Below, piece after piece: positions 46,872-56,700 of a stretch of 64,000 nucleotides of DNA (positions are counted from its first letter, which is position 1; every line of letters begins with the position of its first letter). The DNA comes from Sphingobacterium sp. ML3W (GTDB taxonomy: Bacteria > Bacteroidota > Bacteroidia > Sphingobacteriales > Sphingobacteriaceae), in contig NZ_CP107036.1 of NCBI RefSeq assembly GCF_029542085.1, positions 1,922,001 through 1,986,000 on the forward strand, in the 5' to 3' direction. The position numbers were made by a program, and so were the translations under genes. Under the pieces are notes generated by a model. That model was not told where the DNA came from. It made no database searches and worked only from the letters and a program-made list of their open reading frames with translations.

Positions 46872-47165
46872 ATGGATAAATTGAAGAAATTCCAATTGAT
46901 GGAAAAAATAGCGAGAGAATTAGAAGATGTCAGAAATAGCCAACAGGCTGTTTTAGAAAAGATAGGCAAAATTGAAGTTGATAACATCGAACTCGGTGAT
47001 AAGAATATTGAAAAGACAATTCCCGAAATCTATCAACGTACAGCGGATAATTCAGACGCTATTAAAGCGCTTCTGGAATCTTTTCAAGAACAGACAGCAG
47101 AGTTTGGTGAGAAAAACAATGTAGAAAAGTTATTGGAGCAACAACAAATCAATAGTATAAAATAG
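46872..47165 (+). CDS. Small coiled-coil hypothetical protein
   Basis: 97 residues from ATG 46872 (a TTG two codons upstream is less likely). Highly charged and helical throughout, with no signal or membrane segment; heptad-like stretches LKKFQLMEKIARELEDVRNSQQ and AIKALLESFQEQTAEF. It is between strong terminators, so it is a single-gene unit. Not recognised; possibly a Sphingobacteria-restricted protein. Confidence 0.6.
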   Translation: MDKLKKFQLMEKIARELEDVRNSQQAVLEKIGKIEVDNIELGDKNIEKTIPEIYQRTADNSDAIKALLESFQEQTAEFGEKNNVEKLLEQQQINSIK

Positions 47166-47180
47166 TTGTCTTCAAAATAC

Positions 47181-47212
47181 AAAAAATGCCGATTTTTCAA
47201 TCGGCATTTTTT
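47181..47212. terminator. Bidirectional terminator between convergent genes
   Basis: AAAAAATGCCGATT (47181-47194) pairs with AATCGGCATTTTTT (47199-47212) around TTTC. A- and T-runs suit both the small ORF and the convergent cmk gene. Confidence 0.9.
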
Positions 47213-47224
47213 GTTATATCGCGT

Positions 47225-47920
47225 TTATGCTTGGATTCTTGATGCTTTGACTTTTAAATATTCCTCTTCAACAAAATGTAGCTGCTGCTCTGGAGTCAAA
47301 TTTGAGTTATCCAATACGATAGCATCTTCGGCTTGTCGCAATGGACTCTCAGCGCGGGTACTATCAATACGATCCCGATTGGCAAGATTTTCAACAACCT
47401 CTTCGAGTGTGACATCCTCCCCTTTCTCCGTCAATTCCAGGTATCTTCTGGCCGCCCTAACTTTCGGATCTGCGGTCATAAAGATCTTCAAATCCGCATC
47501 AGGGAAAACGGTAGTACCAATGTCACGGCCGTCCATAATAATATTTCTCCGGCTACCCAATTTTTGCTGCTGTGTCACCATAGCGGTTCGCACCGCTTTA
47601 ATTGCACTTACATCACTGACCTTATCAGAAATATACATCTGACGGATTTCTTCAGAAATATCTTCATCGTTGAGGTGAATCTCCGTTTTGACAGCATTTG
47701 GGATAAAATCAATATGGATATCATTTAATGCATTATCAATCGCATCTTGATCATCCAGAGCAATATTATGACGAATAAAGTAGAGTGTTACTGCTCTATA
47801 CATCGCGCCGCTGTCAATAAAGGCAAATTTCAGCTTTTTAGCTAAAGCTTTGGCAAGCGTACTTTTTCCACAAGAGGAAAAGCCATCTATGGCGATAATA
47901 AAATTGTGTCTTCCACTCAT
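47225..47920 (-). CDS. cmk: Cytidylate kinase
   Basis: 231 residues. Phosphorylates CMP and dCMP with ATP. P-loop IAIDGFSSCGKSTLAKALA at about 9-27, AFIDSGAMYRAVTLYF (CMP site), IIMDGRDIGTTVFPDADLKIFMTA and later ARRYLELTEKGEDVTLEEV (lid) and RDRIDSTRAESPL. Typical bacterial length. Its ATG shares one base with the stop of the 137-residue upstream gene, showing translational coupling in a topA-orf-cmk operon. Confidence 0.96.
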   Translation of the reverse strand: MSGRHNFIIAIDGFSSCGKSTLAKALAKKLKFAFIDSGAMYRAVTLYFIRHNIALDDQDAIDNALNDIHIDFIPNAVKTEIHLNDEDISEEIRQMYISDKVSDVSAIKAVRTAMVTQQQKLGSRRNIIMDGRDIGTTVFPDADLKIFMTADPKVRAARRYLELTEKGEDVTLEEVVENLANRDRIDSTRAESPLRQAEDAIVLDNSNLTPEQQLHFVEEEYLKVKASRIQA

Positions 47921-48333
47921 TATTCGTTTCCTCCTATGATGACACCGGGTTTATTGACCAAGGGAACCTTAGTTAGGTTACCATCCACGATGCTTTCTGG
48001 TAAAAAGATATATTTTTTATCGTAAATAATATTGTCAATATAAAAGCTCAACCAATATTCATTGGTCAGACCAAACACCTGCTCATCGATCGCTTCAACC
48101 CGATCAAAGGATTTGGGCTCTATATTTCCGATGAAATGCCGTAATGTTGTGGTGGTAACCTGTCTTCCTTCCTTTTCACCATACCCTTTTGAACTGATAA
48201 GCACATTCTGTATCGCAATATTCTTATCGTTAATAACGTACACGGTCCAGTTTTTAGTCTCCACGGTCTCGCCCTCCAAAACCACAGCAATCATGATATC
48301 TTTTACTATATTTTCTGGCAAATCTGCTTTCAT
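47920..48333 (-). CDS. Conserved hypothetical protein between topA and cmk
   Basis: 137 residues, soluble, no signal. Reads KNWTVYVINDKNIAIQNVLISSKGYGEKEGRQVTTTTLRHFIG, a compact beta-rich fold. I recall similar short proteins in Bacteroidota but no function. It starts 2 bases after the topA stop and overlaps the cmk start by one base, so it is fixed inside a tight operon with DNA-topology and nucleotide genes. Confidence 0.8.
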   Translation of the reverse strand: MKADLPENIVKDIMIAVVLEGETVETKNWTVYVINDKNIAIQNVLISSKGYGEKEGRQVTTTTLRHFIGNIEPKSFDRVEAIDEQVFGLTNEYWLSFYIDNIIYDKKYIFLPESIVDGNLTKVPLVNKPGVIIGGNE

Positions 48334-48335
48334 CC

Positions 48336-50735
48336 CTATTTAGACTTTGTCGTTTTCTTAGCTGGAGCTTTCTTTACTGTTGCTTTTTTAGCAACTGTTT
48401 TCTTTTCGGCAGTTTTTGTTTTAACGGCTTTACCCTTAGGAGCATCTGCTGCTGCCCACTTCAACACATCTTCGTAACTGATCTTTTCAATTTCTGTTCC
48501 TTTCGGAATTTTCAAATTCTGCTTGCCAAAACGAATAAATGGTCCCCAACGGCCTTGTTCAATTTGCGCATCCGGATTTTCATCGAATACGCGGATCACT
48601 TTTTCAATATCTTTCTGACGTTTTTCTTGAATGATCTGAATGCATTCCTCTTCGGTTACATCCAAAGGATCTACTCCTTTTGGCAAGGAATAGAAAGCCG
48701 AGTTATGACGGATATAAGGCCCAAATCGACCGATAGCAACTGTCATTTCCTTATCTTCAAATACACCAACTTTTTTGGGCAATTTGAATAACTCCATCGC
48801 ATCCTCAAAGGTGATTGTTTCAATCATCTGCCCTTTGCGTAGGGATGCAAATCGAGGTTTTTCTTCGTCATCAGGCGAACCGATCTGAACCAAGGGACCA
48901 AATTTTCCAATACGTACAGAGACAGGCTTGCCTGAAACTGGATCTACACCTAGCTCACGCTCATTGTTGGCGCGATCAGCATTCTCCAATGTATCTTCTA
49001 CTTCAGAGTGAAACGGCCCATAGAAATCGTGCAACATCTTTGTCCATTCGGTCAGTCCATGTGCAATATCGTCAAACTCTTTCTCGACATTCGCTGTAAA
49101 GTGGAAGTCTACAATACCGTTGAAATGCTCTACAAGGAAATCATTCACAACAATACCGATATCAGTTGGGAACATTTTCCCTTTTTCTGCTCCTGTTATT
49201 TCCGTCTTAGTGACAGCTTTCAATTCAGTATTCTCAAGCGTCAATACACGATAATCACGTGATCTTCCCTCTCTTTCTTCTTTCACAACATAGCCACGAT
49301 TTTGGATGGTAGAAATTGTTGGTGCATAAGTCGAAGGTCTACCGATACCCAGTTCCTCTAATTTCTTCACCAATGCGGCCTCAGTATAACGTGCCGGAGG
49401 TCTTGTAAAACGTTCCGTTGCAGACATACTTTTTAAGGTCAGTTGTAATCCAACTGTCAACGGCGGAAGGATCGCATTATCACTGTCTTCATCAAGGGTT
49501 GTCTCCTGATCATCATCAACAGATTCCATATAAACTTTCAGAAAACCGTCAAATTTCATCACCTCTCCGGAAGCGTTTAGATCTTCTGAACGCGTGGAAA
49601 TCGAAATTTTCGCTAGGGTCCGCTCAAATTCAGCTTCACTCATCTGGGAAGCAATTGCTCTCTTCCAGATCAGTTCATACAATCGCTTTTCAGCAGAATC
49701 GCCTTCAATTGTATGTTCAGAAAAATAAGTAGGACGTATAGCCTCGTGCGCTTCTTGTGCGCCCGAAGTTTTTGTTTTATATCTTCTTACTTTATGGTAT
49801 TGGTTACCATATGCCGATTTAATTTCTTTTTCAGCTGCGTCTATTGCAGTATCACTCAAATTGACAGAGTCGGTACGCATATAGGTGATACGTCCGGACT
49901 CGTATAAACGTTGGGCAACTTGCATTGTACGTGCCACAGAGAATCCTAGCTTTCTACTCGCCTCCTGTTGCAAGGTAGAAGTTGTAAATGGAGCCGCTGG
50001 TGAACGTTTCGATGGTTTTGTCTCTAAATTTTTAACGGAGAACAAAGCCGCCTTACAGTCTTCCAAAAATTGAGTAGCCTCAGCTTCTGTCGCAAATCGT
50101 TGTGGAAGCTCAGCTTTAAAACTATCTTTTACTTTGCCTGTATGAAAGAAAGCAACTATCTTAAATGCCGCCTCAGGTTCAAACTTGTTAATCTCACGCT
50201 CCCTGTCGACGATCAATCTCACGGCAACAGATTGTACACGACCCGCGGATAAAGATGGTTTCACCTTTTTCCATAAAACGGGTGACAACTCAAAGCCCAC
50301 CAATCGATCTAATACGCGTCTCGCCTGTTGTGCGTTAACGAGATTATAATCTATTTTACGGGGATTGTCAATGGCTTTTAGTATTGCCGGTTTCGTGATC
50401 TCATGAAACACAATACGTTTAGTACTTTCATCTTTCAGTCCCAATGTCTCAAATAAATGCCAAGAGATAGCTTCCCCCTCACGGTCCTCATCGGATGCGA
50501 GCCATACAGTTTCTGCTGCCTTAGCTAATTTTTTCAGCTCGCTTACGACTGCCTTTTTATCAGAGGGAACTTCGTACTTCTGTTCGAAATTATTCTCTGT
50601 ATTAATTGCATCATCGGTTTTTACCAGGTCACGGATATGTCCATAACTTGACTTTACCAAAAAATCACTTCCTAAATATCCTTCTATCGTTTTTGCTTTC
50701 GCTGGAGACTCAACTATCAATAAATTTTTCGCCAT
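48336..50735 (-). CDS. topA: DNA topoisomerase I (type IA)
   Basis: 799 residues. Relaxes negative supercoils by passing one strand through a transient cut. Toprim domain starts MAKNLLIVESPAKAKTIEGYLG and includes the DREGE acidic site. Catalytic Tyr285 lies in GRITYMRTDSVNLS. FELSPVLWKKVKPSLSAGRVQSVAVRLIVDRE is the family hallmark. The C-terminus has glycine-rich topoisomerase repeats (VRIGKFGPLVQIG; VAIGRFGPYIRHN; RWGPFIRFG) in place of Cys4 zinc fingers. It ends in a Lys/Ala-rich tail that probably binds DNA. First gene of the topA-orf-cmk operon. Confidence 0.97.
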   Translation of the reverse strand: MAKNLLIVESPAKAKTIEGYLGSDFLVKSSYGHIRDLVKTDDAINTENNFEQKYEVPSDKKAVVSELKKLAKAAETVWLASDEDREGEAISWHLFETLGLKDESTKRIVFHEITKPAILKAIDNPRKIDYNLVNAQQARRVLDRLVGFELSPVLWKKVKPSLSAGRVQSVAVRLIVDREREINKFEPEAAFKIVAFFHTGKVKDSFKAELPQRFATEAEATQFLEDCKAALFSVKNLETKPSKRSPAAPFTTSTLQQEASRKLGFSVARTMQVAQRLYESGRITYMRTDSVNLSDTAIDAAEKEIKSAYGNQYHKVRRYKTKTSGAQEAHEAIRPTYFSEHTIEGDSAEKRLYELIWKRAIASQMSEAEFERTLAKISISTRSEDLNASGEVMKFDGFLKVYMESVDDDQETTLDEDSDNAILPPLTVGLQLTLKSMSATERFTRPPARYTEAALVKKLEELGIGRPSTYAPTISTIQNRGYVVKEEREGRSRDYRVLTLENTELKAVTKTEITGAEKGKMFPTDIGIVVNDFLVEHFNGIVDFHFTANVEKEFDDIAHGLTEWTKMLHDFYGPFHSEVEDTLENADRANNERELGVDPVSGKPVSVRIGKFGPLVQIGSPDDEEKPRFASLRKGQMIETITFEDAMELFKLPKKVGVFEDKEMTVAIGRFGPYIRHNSAFYSLPKGVDPLDVTEEECIQIIQEKRQKDIEKVIRVFDENPDAQIEQGRWGPFIRFGKQNLKIPKGTEIEKISYEDVLKWAAADAPKGKAVKTKTAEKKTVAKKATVKKAPAKKTTKSK

Positions 50736-51043
50736 CTAATTTGAGATTTGTGCAAATAAAGGGAATTCTAAAAGGAATGACAATAATTTCTTGCAAAAAA
50801 GACAAAAAAAATAGATTTCGCCTTGACATATAAGTGTATTGTTCTATTTTCAATCCTGTTGTAATCGTCCCAGAAAGGCTTTCTTCTTGTAAAGAATGAT
50901 ATTTAACAAACCTGTAAAACTTCATTTTTCTTCACTTCAATAATTCCGATAGTTCATTTCAGTTTGTTCTGTTTCGAAAACACTGTATATTCGCCTATTC
51001 ATAGCGGGGTCATTCACCCTTATTTTGTTTAAATATAATAATA
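50736..51043. other. Intergenic stretch between divergent genes
   Basis: 308 A/T-rich bases between topA and the glycerophosphodiesterase gene. No full promoter or hairpin stands out. Confidence 0.4.
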
Positions 51044-51955
51044 ATGAAAAGAAGTCTTCTTAGAATAGCCTTTTTTGGTCTGATATTATCATCTGTGTCT
51101 TGTTCAGTTATGAAAGATTCCGCAAAAACAACCAACAGCTTCCCTAAACTAAGTTTAGAAGCGCATCGTGGCGGACGTGGCGTGTACCCCGAAGAATCCA
51201 TTGCAGCAATGAAAAATGCAATTGACCTGCCCCAAGTAACAACTCTGGAAATGGATTGTCACATTACAAAAGACCGAAAGGTCGTTGTTTTTCACGACGA
51301 TTATCTCAATCCCAAATTTGTGTTAAAACCAGATGGCACTGAGATTCCCGAAAAAGATAAATCGTTGAAAATATATGCTATGAACTATAAAGAACTGTTC
51401 AAGTACGATATTGGTTCCAAATTTTATAAGGAGTTTCCCGAACAGAAAAAACAAATTACACGTATTGCAAAACTCGCCGACCTCATCGATAGTACAGAGG
51501 CCTATGCCCTCCAAAAGAGAACTGCGCCTATGTTTTATAATATTGAGGTGAAAAGTAAAGAGGATAAAGACGGTATCTATCATCCCAGAGTGGAAGAATT
51601 CGTTGATTTAATGGTACAGGTTATCACAGAGAAAAAAATTGCAGCACGCACCATCATTCAATCCTTTGATATTCGAGCAGTCAAGTATCTAAACAAAGCC
51701 TACCCACAATTAAAAGTTTCTTACCTTATTGATGCCAACTATACAAAAAATGCACAGGAGACAATCGCAGCATTAGGTTTTACACCTTTCATCATCAGCC
51801 CGCACTATAAGCTGGTGACCAGCGAATTTGTCAAACAATACCACAAAGCGAATGTTAAGGTAATTCCATGGACGGTAAATAGTAAAACAGAGATTGAGCA
51901 ATTGAAGGCGCTGAAAGTAGATGGAATTATCAGTGACTATCCCAATCTGTTTTAA
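51044..51955 (+). CDS. Glycerophosphodiester phosphodiesterase, lipoprotein
   Basis: 303 residues. Lipobox SSVSC with Cys about 21. The GDPD TIM barrel begins LEAHRGGRGVYPEESIAAMKNAI, with the first catalytic His and the Glu; EMDCHITKDRKVVVFHDDYL provides Glu, Asp and the second His. It ends WTVNSKTEIEQLKALKVDGIISDYPN. Hydrolyses glycerophosphodiesters to glycerol 3-phosphate and an alcohol, at the cell envelope. Single gene. Confidence 0.93.
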   Translation: MKRSLLRIAFFGLILSSVSCSVMKDSAKTTNSFPKLSLEAHRGGRGVYPEESIAAMKNAIDLPQVTTLEMDCHITKDRKVVVFHDDYLNPKFVLKPDGTEIPEKDKSLKIYAMNYKELFKYDIGSKFYKEFPEQKKQITRIAKLADLIDSTEAYALQKRTAPMFYNIEVKSKEDKDGIYHPRVEEFVDLMVQVITEKKIAARTIIQSFDIRAVKYLNKAYPQLKVSYLIDANYTKNAQETIAALGFTPFIISPHYKLVTSEFVKQYHKANVKVIPWTVNSKTEIEQLKALKVDGIISDYPNLF

Positions 51956-52048
51956 TCCTTGATTTCTTGACAACGATCAAAGGTCACTTTGTTCAACTAA
52001 AGGTGATCTAAACCTGAAAGACCAAAATAAAGTAGCTTGCGCTGTCCA

Positions 52049-52864
52049 CTACTCTATTTTGGTCTTACTTTTAAGGGCTTTATCAATATACTCCCTACCT
52101 TTTTGAACTAAAAACTCTGCACGGTGGTAGTCCCACAAATTACAGATGTTGTAGGGGATATTTACAACGACATCCGGCCGATAGAGATCAATAATCATAC
52201 GGCTCATTTTTCTACGCATCACATAATAGGAAGCTTGTAGAATATCCAGAGAATTTGAGGTTCTTGTATCCAATTTTTTGATAACAGAATACTGTTTATC
52301 TGGTTTTGACTCCAGATTGACCGCTATAATTAAATTTTCTTTTCGTGTGACATGGTTGATGGGTAATGGATTGAGCACACCCCCATCTACATAAACATGA
52401 GTATCTTCCTCTATTGCTGTAAAAACAGCTGGTATCGCGATAGAAGCCCGAATTGCATCATACATACTTCCAAAATCGAGTACGACTTCTTCTTCATAAT
52501 TCAGATCGGTAGCAACAGCCTTGAATAAAATAGGAAACGTTTCGATATTCGCATCGGGAATAACCGATTTCAAGGCATTGAAGACTTTAATCCCCTTCAT
52601 CATTCCTAGACCCTTCCAGCTGAAATCCATCATATTGAAAACTGATTTCTTTGTTAGATTATGCATCCAGTCCTCCAGCACATCCATCTTTCCCTGGGCA
52701 TAAATTCCACCGACCAATGCGCCAATGGAACAACCCACAATTTCATCGATCTCAAACCCCATTTCCTCTAGTTTACGGATAATACCGATATGTACCAATC
52801 CTCTCGCTCCCCCGCCCCCGAGGACGAGTGTTACTTTACGATTCAAAAAATCTTTCTCTGACAT
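52049..52864 (-). CDS. Patatin-like phospholipase
   Basis: 271 residues from ATG 52864 (MSEKDF); an in-frame ATG at 52897 would add 11 residues with no family support. Patatin signatures: oxyanion GGGGARG near the N-terminus, nucleophile GCSIG in the elbow, and DGG with the catalytic Asp (HVYVDGGVLNPLP). Resembles bacterial RssA/YchK-type acyl hydrolases of lipids. Cytoplasmic, no signal. The longer start would overlap the divergent gene. Confidence 0.9.
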   Translation of the reverse strand: MSEKDFLNRKVTLVLGGGGARGLVHIGIIRKLEEMGFEIDEIVGCSIGALVGGIYAQGKMDVLEDWMHNLTKKSVFNMMDFSWKGLGMMKGIKVFNALKSVIPDANIETFPILFKAVATDLNYEEEVVLDFGSMYDAIRASIAIPAVFTAIEEDTHVYVDGGVLNPLPINHVTRKENLIIAVNLESKPDKQYSVIKKLDTRTSNSLDILQASYYVMRRKMSRMIIDLYRPDVVVNIPYNICNLWDYHRAEFLVQKGREYIDKALKSKTKIE

Positions 52865-52937
52865 ATACTTAGACCTGCAATATAATGATGTTGACATTGA
52901 CCCAACAATGTAATCCGATAATCACCGTTATTATATG

Positions 52938-52945
52938 TATTTTTG
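52938..52945 (+). promoter_or_regulatory. -7 element (TATTTTTG) of the DsbA-like gene
   Basis: TATTTTTG matches TAnnTTTG 29 bases before the ATG at 52975, supporting that start over the upstream ATGs. Confidence 0.5.
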
Positions 52946-52974
52946 ATTACAATATACGGAGTAAAATAAGAAAT

Positions 52975-53679
52975 ATGAAAATAGAAATTTGGTCGGACAT
53001 CATTTGTCCGTTTTGTTATATTGGTTTGACAAAGCTTGAGTTGGCCCTACAGGAAGTTGAGCAGGAAGTACAAGCCGAGATTACCTGGAAATCCTATCAG
53101 CTCAATCCAGAATTTCCCGAAGACGCTCCGGGAATGCCAACTTACGATTACCTTGTGCGTACAAAAGGGATGAGCATGGATGATGTCGTGGCAATGACGG
53201 CACAGCTCAGTGCACAAGGCAAAGAACTTGGTATCACATTGAACTTTGATAAAGCAATTGTCGTAAATACCAAAAAAGCACATCGTCTCCTTCATTTTGC
53301 GCAGGCCCATCAAAAAGGAACTGCTTTGAAAAAATCATTGTTCAAAGCTCATTTTACAGACGGTTTAGATGTCAACGATAATGCAACCCTTGTTAAACTA
53401 GCAAATCAAGTAGGCCTCCCTGTTCAAGCGGCACAGGAACTTTTAGACTCCGATAAATATGCTTACGATGTCAGTCAGGACATTCAGGAAGGTGTCAACC
53501 TCGGTCTTCGTGGTGTACCATTCTTTGTCTTTGACCGGAAGTACGCGATTCCCGGCGCACAACCCATGGAAGTTTTTCACAATACGATCAAAGAATGTTT
53601 GGCAGGACAATCCGCCCCATTACAACAAAGAGGTGAAGAAGGGCCTTCTTGCGATCCTGAAACAGGAAAATGTGAGTAA
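52975..53679 (+). CDS. DsbA family oxidoreductase (FrnE/2-hydroxychromene isomerase-like)
   Basis: 234 residues from ATG 52975; the family begins MKIEIWSDIICPFC, and the -7 element lies after the upstream ATGs (52885, 52888). Thioredoxin fold with an inserted helical domain. Active site CPFC at about 11-14, later VNTKKAHRLLHFAQ and GVPFFVFDRKYAIPGAQP (cis-Pro loop). No signal peptide, so cytoplasmic, unlike true DsbA. Possible roles are thiol redox or polyketide-type isomerase chemistry. The C-terminal PSCDPETGKCE carries two extra Cys. Confidence 0.9.
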   Translation: MKIEIWSDIICPFCYIGLTKLELALQEVEQEVQAEITWKSYQLNPEFPEDAPGMPTYDYLVRTKGMSMDDVVAMTAQLSAQGKELGITLNFDKAIVVNTKKAHRLLHFAQAHQKGTALKKSLFKAHFTDGLDVNDNATLVKLANQVGLPVQAAQELLDSDKYAYDVSQDIQEGVNLGLRGVPFFVFDRKYAIPGAQPMEVFHNTIKECLAGQSAPLQQRGEEGPSCDPETGKCE

Positions 53680-53748
53680 AGAAAGAAAAAAGTTTTATTT
53701 TAATTTACTATTTTCGCAAGCTTATAACGACAAACAATTTTGGTATAA

Positions 53749-56700
53749 ATGCAGTTAACCAAACTAGAAATAAAGGGATTTAAGAGTTTCGGAGACAAGA
53801 TCACGATCAACTTCAATGACGGTGTTACCGCGATTGTCGGGCCAAATGGATGTGGGAAATCCAATGTGGTGGACGCAATACGCTGGGTACTTGGTGAACA
53901 AAGTACAAAGATGCTACGTTCTGATAAAATGGAAAATATTATTTTTAACGGAACAAAGAACAGAAAACCAGCTAATCTTGCGGAAGTTTCCTTGACCTTC
54001 AATAATAACAATAATATCCTCCCAACAGAATTCTCTACTGTTACGGTGACACGTAAACTATTCCGAAATGGGGATAGTGAGTATCGTTTGAATGATGTAA
54101 AATGTCGTTTAAAAGATATCACAGATTTATTTTTGGATACCGGGGTCGGTGCCGATAGTTATTCCATCATCGAATTGAAAATGATCGATGAGATCATCAA
54201 CAATAAAGACAATTCGCGTAGAAATCTTTTTGAGGAAGCATCCGGTATTTCAAAATACAAGGTGCGCAAAAAACAGACGCTAACAAAATTAAAAGATACT
54301 GAAGCTGACCTCAGCCGTGTGGACGATTTACTGTATGAGATCACAAAAAATCTTAAATCGCTAGAAAACCAAGCAAAAAAAGCAGAGAAATATACCCTAC
54401 TCAAGCAGGAATATCGCCAAAGTAGCATTGACCTCGCTTACTATAGAATTGCTGATTTCTCGACTGAACTTGATCGACTTCAAACGCAGGAGTCTAAAGT
54501 TCAAAAGGATGCCGCAAATTCCCAGCAATTGATTCTCAATGCGGAGACTGAACTTCAATCATTGCGTCAGGTAAATTTGGAGCAGGAGAAGAACCTTTCT
54601 GTACAACAAAAGGCTACACAGGAATTTGTCAACAAAATCCGTGGCTATGAGTCGGAAAAGAAGATCAAAAATGAGAAAGTAAAAAATCTTCAGGATAAAG
54701 AAAATCGATTAAACCTTGATGTCAATAGCGACAAGCAACAACTGAATCACGTCCTTTATACCATTAAAAGACTGAATGAGGAGCTATTTGATGAGCAAAA
54801 TAAACTTGACTCACTCAAAGACAACCTGGAATCCAATAAATCTGAGGTAGATGCTCTGAGGGGTCAACAACAATCTGCCAAGGGGAAATTGGACATCTTC
54901 AACAAAAGCAATGCTGAACTACAGGCTAAAATCTATAAACTTGAGAAGGATCTCGCCGTTTTTAATATCCAAAAAGAAGCCCTTCTTCAGGAAGCTGTCC
55001 GAAACAGTGTAGATACAGAATCAAAAGAAGCAGAATTACTGCAATTTAACAGTGCTGTAGCGGAATTGGAAGGCCGTATAGAAGCGCAGCAATTGCAGTA
55101 TGATTCGGCCAATCAACTCGAGGAGGAACTGCAAACACAGATCCTTCAATGCCAGACAAATTTAGAGGAGTTTAAAGCACAACTTGCGAAAGACCTTAGA
55201 TTGGTCGATGCCAAACAGAACGAATATAATTTGACAAAATCCCTTATTGACAATTTAGAGGGGTTCCCAGATTCCATTCGATTCTTGAAGAAAAATGCGG
55301 GTTGGAAAAAACAGCCACCTCTCTTCTCCGATGTACTATTTTGCCAGGAAAACTATCGTGTTGCGATTGAAAACTACCTGGAACCGATCATGAATCATTA
55401 TGTTGTCGAGACACAACAAGATGCCGTTCAGGCCATCCAGTTATTGAGCGACGCCGCAAAAGGTCGTGCCAATTTCTTTGTTTTGGATGCTATAGATACA
55501 GCTGTCAAGAAGCCCGTTCCTCCACACGATAATCTCATGTCCGCGTTGGAAGTGATCACTGTGGATGAAAAATATAAAGCGCTTTGTACCTTACTCCTTC
55601 AGCATGTGTATATTTTAAAGCAGGAAGGCGAAAAGGAAATGGAGCAGAAGCTTCCCGAAGTAGGCCAGGTTATCTTACAGAAGAATGGTCGCTACGCCAA
55701 ACATCATTTGGGCCTTTCTGGTGGATCTGTTGGATTATTCGAAGGGAAACGTATCGGTAGAGCGAAAAACCTGGAGGTTCTCTCTCAGGAAATTAAAGCG
55801 CTTAATCTGGAGATTGCTAAACTTGAAGACAAAATAACGGCTGAAACAGCACGTGTGGAAGCCTTACGTAGCAACTCACAAAAAGAACTTATTGATGAAC
55901 TACGTTTTCAACTGAATAGACTCAACAATGAGTTGATTACGGTAAAAACCAAACAGGAGCAATATCAAGCTTTCATCAACAATTCGCAAATACGGAAAAA
56001 AGATATCCAGGAAAAAATTGCGACTATCGAGTCCGATCTTACGGTTGCCGAACCTCAGCTTCAGGAATTACGTATAGAAAAAGATCAAAGTGTAACCGAA
56101 CTTTCCGAATTGCAAGATCAATTTCATGAAATTTCAGAGATATTAAACGAAAAATCCATCGCCTATAACCAGGAAAATATCAGTTATCATCAACAACTGA
56201 ATAAAGTCGCTAATATTAGCAAGGATCTCGAATTCAGAGAGACTCAAAAAGATGATCATGAAATCCGTATCCAGCGAAATAGTATTGAACTCGTTGAAGT
56301 ACAGGAAGCATTGCGAACTACGATCCCATTTGAGGACGAAGAAGATGCAGATCTTATTGCTATGTATGAGCAGAAGATTTCATTGGAAGAGGGCCTAAAA
56401 GAGTTAGAGGAAACGTATTATGCGGACAAGCAACAGATCAATAATCTGGAAGATTCACTGACTCAGCAACGCCGCTCAAAAGAACAGAGTGACTTTCTTG
56501 TCGGTGAGATTAAAGATAAGAAAACTGCCTTACAAATTGATCTCAATGCGCTCAAAGAACGTCTGTCGGTAGAATTTAATATCGAATTGAAAGATCTAAT
56601 TGAACGTGAGGATGTACCGGAAATAGCAGAAGATCAATCCAGTTTAGCGACAAAATGCAGCAAGCTCAAAAAGCAGCTCGATGAGTTTGGGACGATCAAT

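Noticed and set aside
47166..47642. 158-codon plus-strand ORF across cmk
   Set aside because: It is antisense to the well-conserved cmk gene, with Ser/Cys-rich content typical of a shadow frame.
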